A stretch of 39,000 nt of DNA from Chrysomallon squamiferum (lineage: Eukaryota; Mollusca; Gastropoda; Neomphalida; Peltospiridae). Below the pieces are notes generated by a model, which worked only from the letters and a program-made list of their open reading frames with translations, ran no database searches and was not told where the DNA came from. Of this stretch, positions 1-17,300 are shown one piece after another. The stretch covers positions 15,939,045 to 15,978,044 of the forward strand of contig CM022678.1 of the NCBI GenBank assembly GCA_012295275.1. Direction: 5' to 3'. The translations under genes were made by a program, and so were the position numbers. Numbering within the stretch: the first letter of the stretch is position 1; every line of letters starts with the position of its first letter.

Positions 1-1047
1 CATATAAATATAATCATTTTAAACAGTGCCAGACCTTTCTAACTAGTTGTATATAAAATCTACAACAATTTCAGCCTGTAGAAAATGTAATGGCAATTTC
101 ATTAAGCATGTGTACTACTTTCAAATGCACCGCTTCTTTTTGCCAAAGAAGGCACACCTTAGTGTCGCTCATTGTTTAAAAGGTAACTGAATGATCTTTC
201 ATTTGATTCCATGAACATAGGTTTTATTTTCAGCCAGTTTTTTTCATGAAAAAAAGCACGAAAAAGTACATCTTTGGACACAATTTTGATATAAGCCATT
301 GCCAGCGATGACACAATAGAAAGACTGAACTTTGACCCTCCCAGCTGTGCTTAAAATACCATTGAAGCCATATTGGTGAAAAAAAGCTGGGTGTTTGTAC
401 AGTGACCCTATTTTAGGACTTTTTACTCCACCCTGTTAATTGCTGACCAAGTGCACCGAAGTGCGTTTACCCCCACCGCATTTAACACTCTCATACAAAG
501 AACTGATTTAATATACAAAAAGAACACCACCATTTAAATGATAATGATCATTATTTCCATGTATTTGTTTTTTATGGTAGGATTTATAGAAGGGATTTGG
601 GAGTGGAGGAAAACTGACAAAATCTGAACTTCTAACAGCTTTGAACAGTTATATCAGCTAGGCTGCTGGTACCTACTAATTAACAGTGGAAATTCTAACT
701 AATCAGTAATTTGTTATTAATGTTCTCTGGACAAGCAGGATTATTTATTTTGCTTTCCAGAGAAACTTGTTGTTGCCTGTTTTGAAATATGACCAAATTA
801 TCGGAAGATAATTTGTAATAAAAATCCACGTCACTCGTCTTTACAATAAAATATAATTTCTCTTTAGTATATGTAACTTTAATTATTACTCAAAGCTTTA
901 TTAGTAATTAAATGAATATACTAAATATACTGCGCAAGATACACATTATATGAAAATTTGAAAAAAGAATCACAAATTAATTTAATGAATTGCTAAAATG
1001 ACACCGTCTGAAAATAAAACTTGAAAAACAATCGCTGATCAACTTAC
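1..1047. other. Non-coding: TRAM1 intron, no exon seen
   Basis: This stretch lies beyond the last visible TRAM1 exon on the minus strand, so it is the start of an intron whose next exon is outside the window. I looked for the next conserved part of the TRAM family (the segment after the YPH motif) on the minus strand and did not find it. Bases of about 100-480 are less AT-rich than their surroundings and may be an old interspersed repeat, but I see no terminal repeats or coding frame. Confidence 0.5.
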
Positions 1048-3900
<2,853 letters not shown>

Positions 3901-5269
3901 TAAATTAAATAACTTACGTATTTAAATCTGTAAAATGTGAAATAAAATGCATTAACTGTTATTATTTTAAAAATATCTTAAGCCTTAATTTAATTAGATA
4001 CAATCGATAGTGTACAGTATTAAAGTAACATGTTCTGATGCTGTGTAGTGTGTTTTACGTGCAGTTTTGTGACGCACGGTTGGTTAAAAACACGGCCATA
4101 CAATTTCAGAAAACCGTATTCAAGGTTATAGTTTATATTGTTGTAATAATTACTAATGAATTAATTACCAAAAGAAAGAAACAGACAATCAAACAACAAC
4201 AACAACAAACTTAACTTATTATTATTTTTAATATTAATAATTTTCAAAATTTTTTTTATTAATATCATGACAAATTGACATGTGTTAACAATTTTTATTT
4301 TCCGGAAGAAAGGAGCAAAATTTATTACCTTTTAAATTGATCATTTTTAAAATGTATTTTTGTAGGTAACATGATAATAATGAAGATGATGCAAGTGAAG
4401 GAGATGATAATATTTAAAAATCTCACATTAACTGCTGCAGCAATAATTTGAATAAACAAACTCTTATTCTACAAAATTTATTTTCAACCAGGTTTTTAAT
4501 CAGTTTCTTTCATTTTCTGTGAAATTACTTCTCTTCAGTGTATTATTAAATCATAAATGTTTCTTTACATAAGAATGTTAAAAAATATTATTTTATGAGC
4601 AGCCTGTAATTTTGAAAAGTGCTTGGCTAATGTATTACAAATAACATTATTTAGCTTTTTCCAGCAAGTGGCCACTTCTGTTCTATCATATTCTTGTGAA
4701 GGTTACTAAACAAAATGTCATTCTGCTAACTGATCAGATTAGCAAGTGAAAAAAGAAAATATCTTGACCATCTGCAAGATATTATATATGTTTGTGTTTA
4801 AAGGTGATGCCCAAGGTACATTAAATTGATGAACCAAATCTTTCTCTATCCTCTTGGGCTGTGTCCTATTCCATCTTTATCATGGAATGTGTTTTATCCT
4901 TCTTGGGAATATGAAAAAAGATCTGTATTAAAAGTTATCTGAAGTTTAGTGAAATAGGTGTTCTATTTCCTTCTCTTTTTTTTTCCTATCATATTACAAA
5001 AAGTATACATCATCAGACACCTGACTCCAGTAATATTAAATTCATTATACAAATATTATTTAAAAAGAAAATATATATTTTTATTATTATTTGTCTTTTT
5101 GTTTTATACACACAATAATTTTTTTGTTTTATTTGTTTCAGGAAATTCATTGTTAGCCTTTTATGAAAAGATTCTTCAGCATTAGTATAAAGGTATGTTG
5201 TTAATTTGTTTAATTATTGTGAGACAGATAGGTTGGTATAATATATATCTAAGGAATAAACAAACAATA

Positions 5270-5660
5270 CAGGGTTTCCAGTTAAATGGCTTTAATACTA
5301 AGGAATCCCTGATGTAGCAGTATTAACATGTACAGCATGGTAACTCTGGTGTCTCCAAGCAGGACAAACTGACCAGGTTCATAAAACAAATCATAATAAA
5401 AATTCTACAGTTGCAAAACTAAAAACATCAAACCAATACAACACCCCCACACACACACAACCAGTGTCACCACCTTGACTAGCAATTGTTTAACACCCTG
5501 CAATGTCCCAGGCCAGACTGCAATGCTTTGCTCTCTGAGAATCCCCCTCCTTAAATTCCAGGCAGCAGTTGCCATATATGGTCATGTGACATTACCATAC
5601 AGTCCCCAGTGCTAATGAAAGCTCCCAATAGGAGGCAGTCATCTTAATCGATCTTGCTAG
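5270..5660 (-). repeat. Unclassified interspersed-repeat candidate (possibly a solo LTR)
   Basis: This block stands out from its AT-rich surroundings by its higher G+C and lack of low-complexity runs. Read on the minus strand it ends with an ATTAAA-like signal and a CTGGAAACCCTGTATTG tail, a layout compatible with a retroelement terminus. I found no paired terminal repeats, target-site duplication or coding sequence, so the class is a guess. Confidence 0.25.
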
Positions 5661-6529
5661 CACTTACTCCCCACTAATTACTTTAAAACATTATATTCTG
5701 ACCTTTATAGAATAGGAAGCAATGGCTATTATTTCACTATTCTACATATATATGGAAGTATATCTGTTTATAAAGCTTATTAGGCAATTTATTTATTTAT
5801 TTTTATTTAATAATAATAATTATTATTTATTGAAGCTGTCTAAAAGAAATTATATTTTTGTTAATGTTGGTACAACTATACTATTTATTTATTTATTTAT
5901 TTATTGTTTTTAATTTATTAGTTGGCCATCTGAAAAAATATATGCATGCATTTCTAAATGTTAATATAAATGTAAACTGTTCATTTATATATTCATTATT
6001 TTTATTTATTATTATTATTATTTCACAGTAGTATTGATATTATACATTTTTGGAAATTATTAAATATCAGTATGAATGTGTAGAATTTATTTATATCTGC
6101 ATAGATATTCTATGTGTTTATAAATGACAGAATACAGGATGTATTTGTTGTAACAGCTGCTTTTTAAAGTAATTGTTAAAACAGCTGGAAAACAAGGCAA
6201 AACCTCGACAAAACTAACTGTGTGGAACAAAACAGTAATTGCTTGTAATATTATTAACTGTACGTATTAATTATAGACATGATGTTCATTTACATGTAAT
6301 GATAATGGATTTACATGTTTGTACATTGAAGTGTACTTTTGGTGAGTCAAACAATTAGTTAAATTATATGGATCCAATGGTTGTACAACTTAAAAAAGTA
6401 TACCAGATGCTTTTTTGTTCCTGTTCTTCCTCACTGTACTGTTTTTAACATACAGACAAATAATATTATGTCAAGAAAAAAAAAATGAAAATTAGTGTCA
6501 ATTAAAATCAAACTGTTCCAGAAGAATTA

Positions 6530-6622
6530 TCTGTGTGTGTGTATGAGTGTGTGTGTGTGCATTTGTGTATGAATGTGTGTGTGCATTTGTGTATGAGTGT
6601 GTGTGTGTGTGCATTTGTGTGT
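6530..6622. repeat. Compound (TG)n microsatellite
   Basis: TGTG runs interrupted by GCATTTGTGTATGA-type spacers, repeated about three times, so the array is itself a short higher-order repeat. Intronic or 5' region; no function inferred. Confidence 0.8.
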
Positions 6623-6973
6623 CTTTTTGTGATGCAGCATGCCAGAGATTTTCACAGGGGCTTTTCAGAAAACAATTTGTTATAAATAACAGGGCGATAA
6701 TGTTTTAAAATGACCATCGTATGTACACATATGAATACTTTTTCCTTCTGTTCAGATAGAAATAAAAAATATATTCTCTATTCTTGCTCTTTTTGAAATC
6801 ACATGATTGGACTGTACGTTTTAACAAATTTTTTAATATATGCATATTATATGTGCTGTAACAGAAATTATATTTTATTAGCAGATTTGAGAAAAAGAAA
6901 ATACAAATTCACTGGATTTGATTGGTATAATATTTCAGTGCTTTTTGCATTAATAGAATAATAATAATAATAG

Positions 6974-6974
<1 letters not shown>

Positions 6975-7014
<40 letters not shown>
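6975..7014. repeat. (TA)n microsatellite
   Basis: An uninterrupted run of about 20 TA units, preceded by an AAT-trinucleotide run. Likely length-polymorphic. A similar shorter run is at about 7658-7687. Confidence 0.9.
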
Positions 7015-7017
<3 letters not shown>

Positions 7018-7654
7018 GGTTATAGTCTGAGATATATTGTTGTATTGTTGTACTAATATGTTTTGGCATATATAAAGTTAAAATAATTAAATAATATAAA
7101 TTATTATTTAAAATAGATATTCCAGTTTTTCTTTTGTAATACAAACAAATATTTTTTTTTTTCAAGATTCAATATATTATACAGTTCATTATTACATGTG
7201 TTGAAATAATTTTTATATATTGTGTCTTGTTATGAGAGAATGACACACCTGGCAGTATGAATGGAAGCATAAATAATAATGATGATGCTGATGATGATAA
7301 TTGGTAATGGCATTATCAGTCAAAATAAATAATATATAATAACAATAATAATCTATTAACTCAGCTTAGAATTTTGACAGAATATGCAGAGTAAACAAAT
7401 CAATAACAGCTGTATATTTGTTTTATTCCTTATTAACAGATCATAATCATACCTGGATCATTTTTTAATTTTTTTTATATTAAAATAAATAGGTAACAGA
7501 CTGTCAACAACATTATAGTCATAAATTTATGTAAATATTTTCATTATTTTATTATGTGAATACTTTTTTCCACTGTGTTTAAATACAGGTAATTAAAAAA
7601 ACCCAACAACACACAATTACATTCAGTCAGGTTTTATAATGTATTTTTAAAAAG

Positions 7655-7691
<37 letters not shown>

Positions 7692-8013
7692 TTTCTTTAA
7701 ACAAATATTTCTTAAATTTATTTTTCTTTCTCTTATAGGCTGCTAAAGGTTTCAGCAACTTTTGTTTATAATACATATGAAACAGTCAAATTCATTTTGA
7801 ACCCTCAGTATCTCAAACTGACTGACTGAATGAATGAATGGGTGTTCAAGACATCCCCACCATGAATCTGACAGACCAAAGCACAATTTCTTTTTCCCCA
7901 CAAAATTTCTTATTGAAATAAAACAATTGTTGAATTGTTGCAAAGTCCTGTACCAAAATAACAATCTATATTCTGTGATACATCTTTTTTATATTTTCTA
8001 ATGAATAACCTCA

Positions 8014-8019
<6 letters not shown>

Positions 8020-8049
<30 letters not shown>
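8020..8049. repeat. Poly(A) tract of 30 bases
   Basis: A homopolymer of 30 A's. It could be a retroposed tail, but the sequence before it shows no recognisable SINE or LINE body, so it is recorded only as a homopolymer. Confidence 0.85.
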
Positions 8050-8052
<3 letters not shown>

Positions 8053-8390
8053 AAAAAAATTGGGTTGTTAAATTCTGTGTGATTATATCTGTATGAAAAA
8101 AAATCATTCATGTCTTGAAGAGTTAATTTGCTGTTTAAATAATTAAAAATGAAGATTTTGGATTTATATCTTTTTAACAATAACTGATGTACATTTTAGT
8201 ACTTTGTTAACTGACTTACATTGTAAATTAACTTTACAATGAATTGGCATTAACAGACATGATGATAACTGCTAACATTACTTTTCTAGTTTACTTACTA
8301 AACTGATTTTTACATTAACTCTTTGTTTACTAGTTATTTTATCAAGAAGTTATTATTATATACTTTTTAAAAATGATTTTATTCAACAGA

Positions 8391-8447
8391 ATGCCTGCTA
8401 ACACACGCTGGAAAGGAAGCAAGCTGATCAGTCAAGCCAAACATAAG
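8391..8447 (+). CDS. ZMYND8: ZMYND8 exon with candidate start codon
   Basis: Encodes [19 protein letters not shown] (19 codons, phase 0), then GTAATT. The acceptor CAACAG ends at 8389, so the ATG lies one base into the exon and the 5' UTR must come mainly from an upstream exon. Support is splice-site quality and frame agreement with the next exon. The N-terminus is not conserved in the family, so an alternative start is possible. Confidence 0.65.
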
Positions 8448-11400
8448 GTAATTATTTCATTATTAAAGTGTACCTTTGATATTAACAAATGGTCTAAATT
8501 CTTCTGAACCTCATGTTATTTAGGTTTTTAGTCATGATCATGAAGCATAACAACAAGCGTACAGTTTGAAAATATGTGGCAGACGCCATGATTCTGAAAT
8601 TATGACATCGTTGCATAGATGAATGTCTTTGCTATTATGGCTTTTATGGCTTTATTGGTTATGAAAAGGTAAAAAGGTAGAATTTATATATTTTGTAAGA
8701 ATATATTTTTCTTGTTGTGAGTTATACTAATAAGTCATCTGATCCATATAAAAAAAAGGAAAAAGAAAAGAAAATGATAACATGAAGATATAAGCAAGTA
8801 TAATTAATTCATGCTGCCACATGAATGCCTTGATAAAACATGGAATTGATTTTATAATGTTTTAAGACAGTGATTACAATCAATAATTTAAATATTTCAG
8901 TAGTAAAAGATTTTTTTTTGGGGGGGGGGGATTTTTTTATAGTATACTCTTACATAGAGAGAGAAAAAAAATTGTGTTTGTATTATTATTATAATTATTA
9001 TTTTATTTTATTTTATGAAGAATTATAATTTTTCAGAACAGTTTACATGGATATTAATGGCTAATAATATTTAAGGAAAAAAATTAGGTGAATATCAACA
9101 CATCACAGATTAAACTGTCCACTCACAAAGAATAATAATATATCAGGACACAACAGGATTCCCTTATCATTGTCTACATTAATCATAAATAAAAATATGA
9201 GAATATTTTAAAATATTTATAGATTAATACTTCTGCATTCTGTCATAAACGTATTTTAATCATATCAGGCATTGAAAATCTAATATAGACATCTTATACT
9301 TGTAATGGATTGATGTTTATGTGCATAACATTAAGACTGTAAAATTAAATTATGTATATATATATTATTTTTAAATAGACTTCAGTAAATTTTTGTAATC
9401 TTTCAACACTTTTTGCACTAAATTATATATTTTCTGTGAAAAGCATCTTAATTAACATACCACATTTTTTGTACTTAACACTTCAAGCCATTTGGAATAA
9501 ATTTAGAAATTATTTCTCATTATAATACATAACTGAATTATCTATATTAAAATAAATTAAAATAAAAATGGAAAATCACATATCAGTCAGTAGTACATAA
9601 TGATGTATCACTATGCCTGTTAGTTACTGTCAGAAAAAAAAATAATATTAAGAAATAGACAAGTGTGGTAACTGTTCTTTTGTTTTTCAATTTCATTTTT
9701 CTTTTGTTTTGTTTGTTAATACTGTGGCTGTTTTTAAAAAAAAAAAAAAAACTCACAGTATGTTTGGCTGAGAGCAAAAAACTATTTGCCTAATTGCATA
9801 ACCCTTTTTGCTGACAAGCTGACCTGGCCCCTAGTTCACAGCATGCTCCTGTAAAAGTGTGATCAACGGTGATCTATCAAACTCCGCCCACAATCCTATT
9901 AATAGCACACGACCTTACAGTATCTATCAGCCTTCGCTGGTCTGCAATGAGGCTGCAGCTTCGCGAAACAAGTGACTTTTCTAGAGTTTGCTGAAACAAC
10001 AGAGGAAGACATTTTTCTCAAGTGTTTCTCAAGCCATGTCTGTGGTTTGTATTTAACATAATTTCTGTTAGAATGAGGTCTCAGTGTCTGTGTATCTGTA
10101 TGTTCTGTATATATGTTCATGCTTGTTAGTTGATTCAGTGTTTGGAGATGTTCTCTTTGTAGATCATGTGATCTCATGTTCTCACTCATTTGGCTTGTTT
10201 AAATGTCAGACATCTGAAATTTACTGCTGAAGAACCTTCCTGCAGAAATATTAAACTTAAAGTCTCGTCTTAATACATTTGTTAATTATTTAAGGATTCT
10301 GAGTTTGGTGAACTGCAGTTAATGAAAAGTTTGGTGTTTAAGTTATTAAGATTGTGATTTCGAGTTAACAAGATTAATTTTTTAGTTTTTGGTATTAATA
10401 CAATTAATATAATTTATAATTCTTTCTTTTTTCTTTCTTTGGACAAAAGTAGTAAAATTGTGAGTTTAATTAACTATTAAATTATTATTACATTTTTTAG
10501 TTTGAGTTATGAATTGTAATATAAAATTAATACGACATTTAAGATAACATATTAGGGTTTTGTGCAAAAGTAATAAAATATATATATAATTGTGAGTTTA
10601 ATCAACTGCAGTTATTAACAAGTTCTGTTTTCAAGTAATTATAAATTATTGTTTTCTAAGTTTGAATTGACAAGGGTTTTATTTGTTTTGTTTTCCATAA
10701 TATTGTTTGAAAATTGTTGTTTTTGACAAGTTCTGTCTTTAAGTAACTGTCAAAGTGCAGCTGGGATTGCAAGTTTGAGTTGTCAAGGTTAGAATTAAAA
10801 CAATTATAAAGTAGTTTTTTACCATAATCAGCGTAACTATATTATGGTTCAGTTTTATCTACAAGTTCTGTTTTAAAGATATTTTTAAATTACATTTGGA
10901 TAGTGATTTTGAATTGACAGGATTAATGTTTTAGGATTAATTTAATTAAATTCATTAAATATTTATTTAATAACAAAATTGAGGAGTATTTTTTTTTTTT
11001 CCATAGGAAAACTCAGTTATCCAGATTGTGTATTTAGTTAACTGCTGTTATCAGTAAGTTCTGTCTTGTTGTGGTCATTAAGAAAATTCCCAGTTCCACT
11101 TATAAAATGTGTTTTCTGTCTACTGAACTAAAATAATGTTTTTTAAAGTAGGACTTTTGAACTGCTGTAATTAGTATGTTTATTAAACATTCTGCCTTGA
11201 TATAAAAAAATACACTGATACAGATACAATATCTTTAGAGTAGCCAAAATAGTGATTTTAAAATTTATTTACAAATATCAATGCCCATTTTATGCCAATT
11301 AATGCCATTTTATGCCAGTTTATACCATTATGCCTTTTACTTCAGTAGTCATAATATTTAATAATTAGAATTTGGTATTAACTTAATGAGAAAATAGAAT

Positions 11401-14149
11401 ACTGAAAAGTGATTGGTTATTTTTCTGAAGTATACACAATGTCATATAATCCAGCATCTGAACCAAGCTGATTGATAAAAACAAAATGGCTGCCATTGAG
11501 GTTCAATGTTTATCATAATTGCTTCGTCTGTTAATGATGTTTCAAATGACAATTAAATAGAAAAACAGTGCGAGTATATTTATTAATCTGTAAATAATTC
11601 TGTAATTAATCAATAAATAAATGTAAAATATTTGGATTTTGATAGTTAAGTTTTTAAAATTGTGACCACAGCTGCAGATATTGAAATTCTGACTTCATTT
11701 GATTGCTAAATAATTATTAGCATTTTGGCTTGGAGTTATCAAGGCAGTGTTACGGTTTTATAGAATTTCTGCATGTTTATCTAACTGGTTAATATAAAAT
11801 TATATATATATATGTAATTTTTTGGGGGTGGGGGTTATTAGTTATATATAAATTATTTCTTAGAGAAACATTTTGTAAATCCTTATTCAAACAGATTTCC
11901 AGTCCTAAGCTGATCCTCTGTGGACATTTCTGAATCATAACTGGTGATGTATCATCTTCCCTTCTTCATTAACTGGTTAAATCTGACTGGGTTCTGATGT
12001 TTTCTTTGTTTATCACAAAACGATTTTTTCTCAGCTGTCAGGACTTTGGAAATAGGACTGTATAATCTGATGCAGGAGGAAGAATATTCTTAGCTCATAC
12101 AGCAAGTATTAGTTGGAGCAAATGGATATCTTTATTTTTATTATTAAGTTTATTATCAGTATGTATAATTTGTTCCATTTGTGAAGTAGATAAGCGTAGA
12201 TGAGAGGAGTGTACTGTCTGGATGAATAAGGAAAACGTAGCTGGGTGACTGAAGGATGTTCAGCTGAAAAATGTGTGAATTGGAATCAGATGTTTTAAAT
12301 TCTGTTGTTTCCATTTATCTTTAAATCTTTAGCATCAAGAGGTCATTACAGCATTCAGTCTAATCTTCTGTTTGCTAAGTTATGTTTTTACAACAGTTAT
12401 AGAGTGTCATGAATAATAATGATCATATCAGAGTAATCAACGTGTCATTTTTATTTTTTTACTAGCCAGCACTGTAATTATGAGCATGTACACCATTTGA
12501 TCATAACAGCATTCAGACCAGTTTTCAGTATCCTGAATTCTAATATTGCTTGAATATGTCTAAACTCCTCTTTAAAGTATTTCATAATGGCATTCAGTTT
12601 ACTTGCATAAACATGAGAAAGAGAAAAGTAAAGATCAGAAACAAATATATATTGAATTTAGCAAACCACAGACAGTTGTGTAAACAAATTTTAAGCATAT
12701 GTCTTTACTGCTTGTTCATTTAGTGTGTATATAGCCACCATATTGTTCTTTATAAAACTGAATTACCCCTGTTATCATAGCTGAAGAACAACACAAACTT
12801 ATATTATTATTACTATAGATTGATTTATAGTTTATTATTTTAAAATGTATTTGAGGCTTACTGCACACAACATATAACCAGTTAAGCTAAATACTGCAAC
12901 AGTAAATCTTATCATGTAACTTGATAATTAATTATAAGGAAATTATTATTTTATAACCCATTGTTCAAAAATATTTCCTATTCTAAGCTGCATTCTGTAT
13001 AGAGGTTATGTTGAATGTATTAATCAGTTTTATACCATTGTGATTGGGTTTGTAATAGGTATCAGAAACAAGAATATCTTTATATTTCAGATAGTTTATT
13101 TAAAAATAAAGATAATTTATTTTCTGTCTATAACCAATTCAGGTTAACTAATAAGTGGATAGTCCAATTTTCCTAAACTAAAGATAGTTTTATTGGCTAG
13201 AGAACATTCTGTACCCAATCTGAAATAAGAATCTAGGATATAAATTTGTGTTGTATAGAAAAATATTAATTTATTATCTATTATGAAGTTGTATCTGTTC
13301 CTTTCTGTTTTAATATGAATTTATTACCTGTTAGTTTTATCACATTCCATCCAATGCTGTATATTTATATATTTATTATGTTTGCTCAGTTGAGCACTGA
13401 TAAAAAAATATCTCAGATGCTTTTGGTTTCAAAGCTTTTCCAGATTATCAGGTTTTTTTATTTCCTTTTTTCATATCCAAATGAGGTCACATAATAATAA
13501 TTTAACAATATATATATATAAATCTTAACTGTCTCTAAAGCACCATGTACTGTTAGAAAAGTTATTTTATAATTTATGTAATATATACATTCTTTTTTTA
13601 GTATATAATGTACCTATTGTTGCTGACTTAACAAGAATAAAACGACTATTAAAAAAGAGATTAAATGTAAAAAGTAAGAATAATAAAATTCATCAATATA
13701 AATGTGTATTAATAAAATCAAATATTAATTTTGAAATAAAAAATATATTAGTTAATGAAATTCAAATGTCAGGTACTTAAATAATTCATTTTGAAAAAGG
13801 TTCTAGACCATCATTGTCTGGAAAATCAATTGAGTATTAGTATTTGACTCAATATCTGCCACAGGTCTATAAATACTGCTGTTTATATATACATTTGGAA
13901 TACTGTTTATTATCATAGACACATTTTTCAATTAATGCCTTGTTAATTAATTAAAAGTAAAACAAATTTGAAAGGTAATGCTAGTGATTTTTTCTTTTTT
14001 TTTTCAATTTTTTTTCATCATGGATGAATGCCAAAATCACGTTTAACAAAAAGGTTACAGACTGTTGACATTTTTTTCAACTATCTGTTTACATATCCAT
14101 ATATAGAAGTGTGAGAGAAAATGTCAATAAACTCTTTGAGATACTTCTT

Positions 14150-14182
<33 letters not shown>

Positions 14183-14343
14183 CATGGAGGGTATTCTCAA
14201 CAATATGTTGTACTTAAACTGAAATCTCAGTTGTTCAGAAATTTTCTGTAGATTCCGGCTGTTTTATTATTTTAAATTAGTTGTCAACATCTACAACTAT
14301 GTTGAATTGAATTTTTAATACTAGTAAATAAATATACAAGTAC

Positions 14344-14395
<52 letters not shown>

Positions 14396-17300
14396 TGATA
14401 TTGTAGAATACCAGTTACTAGAATCTTGATTAAAATTTATTCACTACAGATTCATTATTTTGCTTTCTTTCTTTCTTTCTTTTCTATTTTTATTGTAGTA
14501 AATAAACTTGAAATAAATTCACTCGTTGTTCAGACATAAAAATTATAATTTTCTTCATTATATATTTATAGTGTGTAGTGTAGTGTAGTGTAGTGTATAT
14601 AAACTCACATTTTTATATTTTTATATAATACATACTGTTGCTGAAATTTATATAACAAAAACAAGTCACCCAAGAAGAAAATGACTGTTAAAAACACTAT
14701 TGACAGTAACAGTAACAATAATAATAATATTACTAATATTTTAATTTAGGTAACATTAATTATTTTGTTATTTCATAAGCATGTGCTAAAAAAAGAAAGA
14801 AAGAAAGAAAATAAAGAAAAAAATTAAAAATTAAAAATAATAATAATAATAATAAATTAAACAAAAAAGTTAAAAAATGGTTAAAGAGCAACGTGTCAAT
14901 TATTATTATTATTTGCTGTTATTTGTAGACATTACTACCACTTTTCTGTGACCATAGCTTGCACATGACATTGAACTTATTTGACATCACACATCATTTT
15001 GTGAGCTTGATGATGATTTCAATGCAGGTTAGAAAGTTACTGCAAATACAATTAAAATCTTTGTCATTTCAACACAGAATTTTGTAGGCTTCTTATACCA
15101 AGTGGGTTTTAAACAATAGGCAAACATGATTTTTCATTCTGTTGTACAAGGGCAAGGTTTAAAAAAAAAAAAAATATATATATTATTATTATATTACTAA
15201 ATAATGAATATACGAGAAAGGGTAATAACTAATTAAAAATATATCGATAATTCAAAATGATTGAGAGGTAAAATTACTCGACAGCTTTAATCTGTTTTCC
15301 ATTTGTATAAGAAATGGGTGGGAAAATGTTTTGCATGATCTGTGTTCAGTGAAAGACAATAACTGTTGATGGTGAGCCAGCTAAAACACAAGTAGTACAT
15401 GAGTGGTCTCTCTGCATAGAACTGCATAATAGGAAAAAAGAAGAGTTAAATGGTTTCCTTTGAAAACTGTCAAGTTCTTGAAATTCAGTGACAGAAACCT
15501 GTAAATGTGTTTTGGGTTTTTATCATTAAAAAGGAATAAAATAATTTAAAAATCTTTAGTAGTAATAATATCACACAGATTATGTAACACTGTTGCCATG
15601 ACAACAGCATTTTTCTGCAACAAACTATAGAAAAACATAACAGAAGACTGAGGTTGTTAATTTTTATCACTTCTCACCTTTGTATATGAAATTATTTGTT
15701 TGGTTTTAATATTATAAGCATGTCATTAGTCCTAGCATTATCAAACTTTTTTTTCTTTGCATCATTTTATTATAATTACAAACAGCTATATTTAATTAGG
15801 TATCGACTTTGCCAAGGAATTTGAATTTGTGTAGCTGATTTAAGATTGAACATCTGAAAGAAATTGCATCAGTTTTATAAATACTAACACAGGTTAGTAA
15901 AAAATAAATAAATTAATTAATTTCACGTCTGAACAGTAGCTGTGTGTGTGTGTGTGTTTTGCTTGTTGCCTTCAGGCAGTCAAGTGATGGGATTGGATCC
16001 TGCTGTCACCTGTTACACAAAACTAATTAGAATGTGTCACTGTTTGTGTTTGTGTATGTGTGTGAGGGGGGAAGTTATTTAAAATATATCTTCAACTAAT
16101 CAGTTAGAATGTCAAAGGCCATGCTAATTTATAACTGGATATATGGGAAGGTGCATTTAAAAGCTTCCTTGTGGCTAAGTAATAAAAATTAAGAAAGGTC
16201 TTTTTATGGATTGGTTAAAAATATGTTGTTGCTAATTCAAAATAAAACAGTTTCAAGGTAATGCTAAAAAGTTAAAAATAATTTTATGAATACAAAAAAA
16301 AAAAATTTGATTTGAAAATGTAAGCATTAAGAAAAAAAATAAGTTATGTTCTGAAAAATCAATATCTTTTAAAATGTGGCAAAAACTATTCCTTCTTTTT
16401 CTGTTGAGTATTAAAAAATTGTTATATTTTCATGTTTTTTTTTTTTTTTTTTTTTTTTTAAATGAAGTTTCTTGTATCAGTTACAAAATAAGAACTCATA
16501 GAATTGATTTCTGAAGTGTAGCTGTATAGCTATGATTATTTATAATTTGACAAACTGGCTTATTTCACTGGTGTCTGCCAGTGAGGCAGTTTGTATTGCT
16601 TTTTGCTAATTCTGCCCTGTCTTCATTGCAGATGCCAACCACTAAATCAATAATTTGCATGTTATTTCTGAAATATCAGGAGAACATCTACAAAAAGTAC
16701 TTCAAATATCTGTCATTGGAGGTTTCAAATGATGCTGCTTCTATTTTGTTTTCAGAATTATTGTGTCATGTATGAAAAGACACTTTCATCTATGAATCAG
16801 TCACATTTTATAAATATCTGCTTGTCTATGATGCTAAGATAATGGAAACCATAAATATATAATTTTGTTAACATTTCCTATATTTTATTTAAAGGCAAAT
16901 ATTTTTTTTTTTTTTAATTTTCATTTAATAAGAGCCAGTTACACTGAGATAATAATAACAGGTGAAAGTGTAGAAACTCTAATTGCCATGTTTTACCTGG
17001 TGCGAAAAGATCAATGGGTAGCAGTAGCGTAAACATGTAGTTAACACATTTATATTTACTCATTTGTAGATCAAGCAGATGGAAACCATTTTAGACATGA
17101 CTTAACTCATGAAAAAAATGTTTTAAATTTTATAGAGAAAAAAGTTTTACATAAATTTGGTTATTTTGAAAAAAATGTTTTATAAGTACCGATTTGTAAT
17201 CACAAAATATAGCTGAAAAGTACTAGGGTTCCCTAGGTTTTAAATTTAAAATATTTGTGTTAAAAAGGTTAAAACAGGTCTAATAACAATTATTTTATAT

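Larger units (their letters stand above)
3901..8389. other. ZMYND8 5' UTR/intron region, no coding exon seen
   Basis: The region between the putative promoter and the first coding exon is very AT-rich and holds microsatellites, described separately. One possible untranslated exon is 5142-5192, bounded by TTTGTTTCAG and AAG/GTATGTTG, but nothing else supports it. The block 5270-5650 is distinctly richer in G+C and is listed as a repeat candidate. No conserved protein was recognised on either strand. Confidence 0.4.

Noticed and set aside
6530-6622. CRISPR-like alternation of repeat and spacer in the TG-rich block
   Set aside because: It is a compound microsatellite in a eukaryotic intronic region with no unique spacers.
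9899-10189. 96-residue minus-strand frame
   Set aside because: No recognisable domain, no start or splice support, and it may be chance in a GC-richer block.
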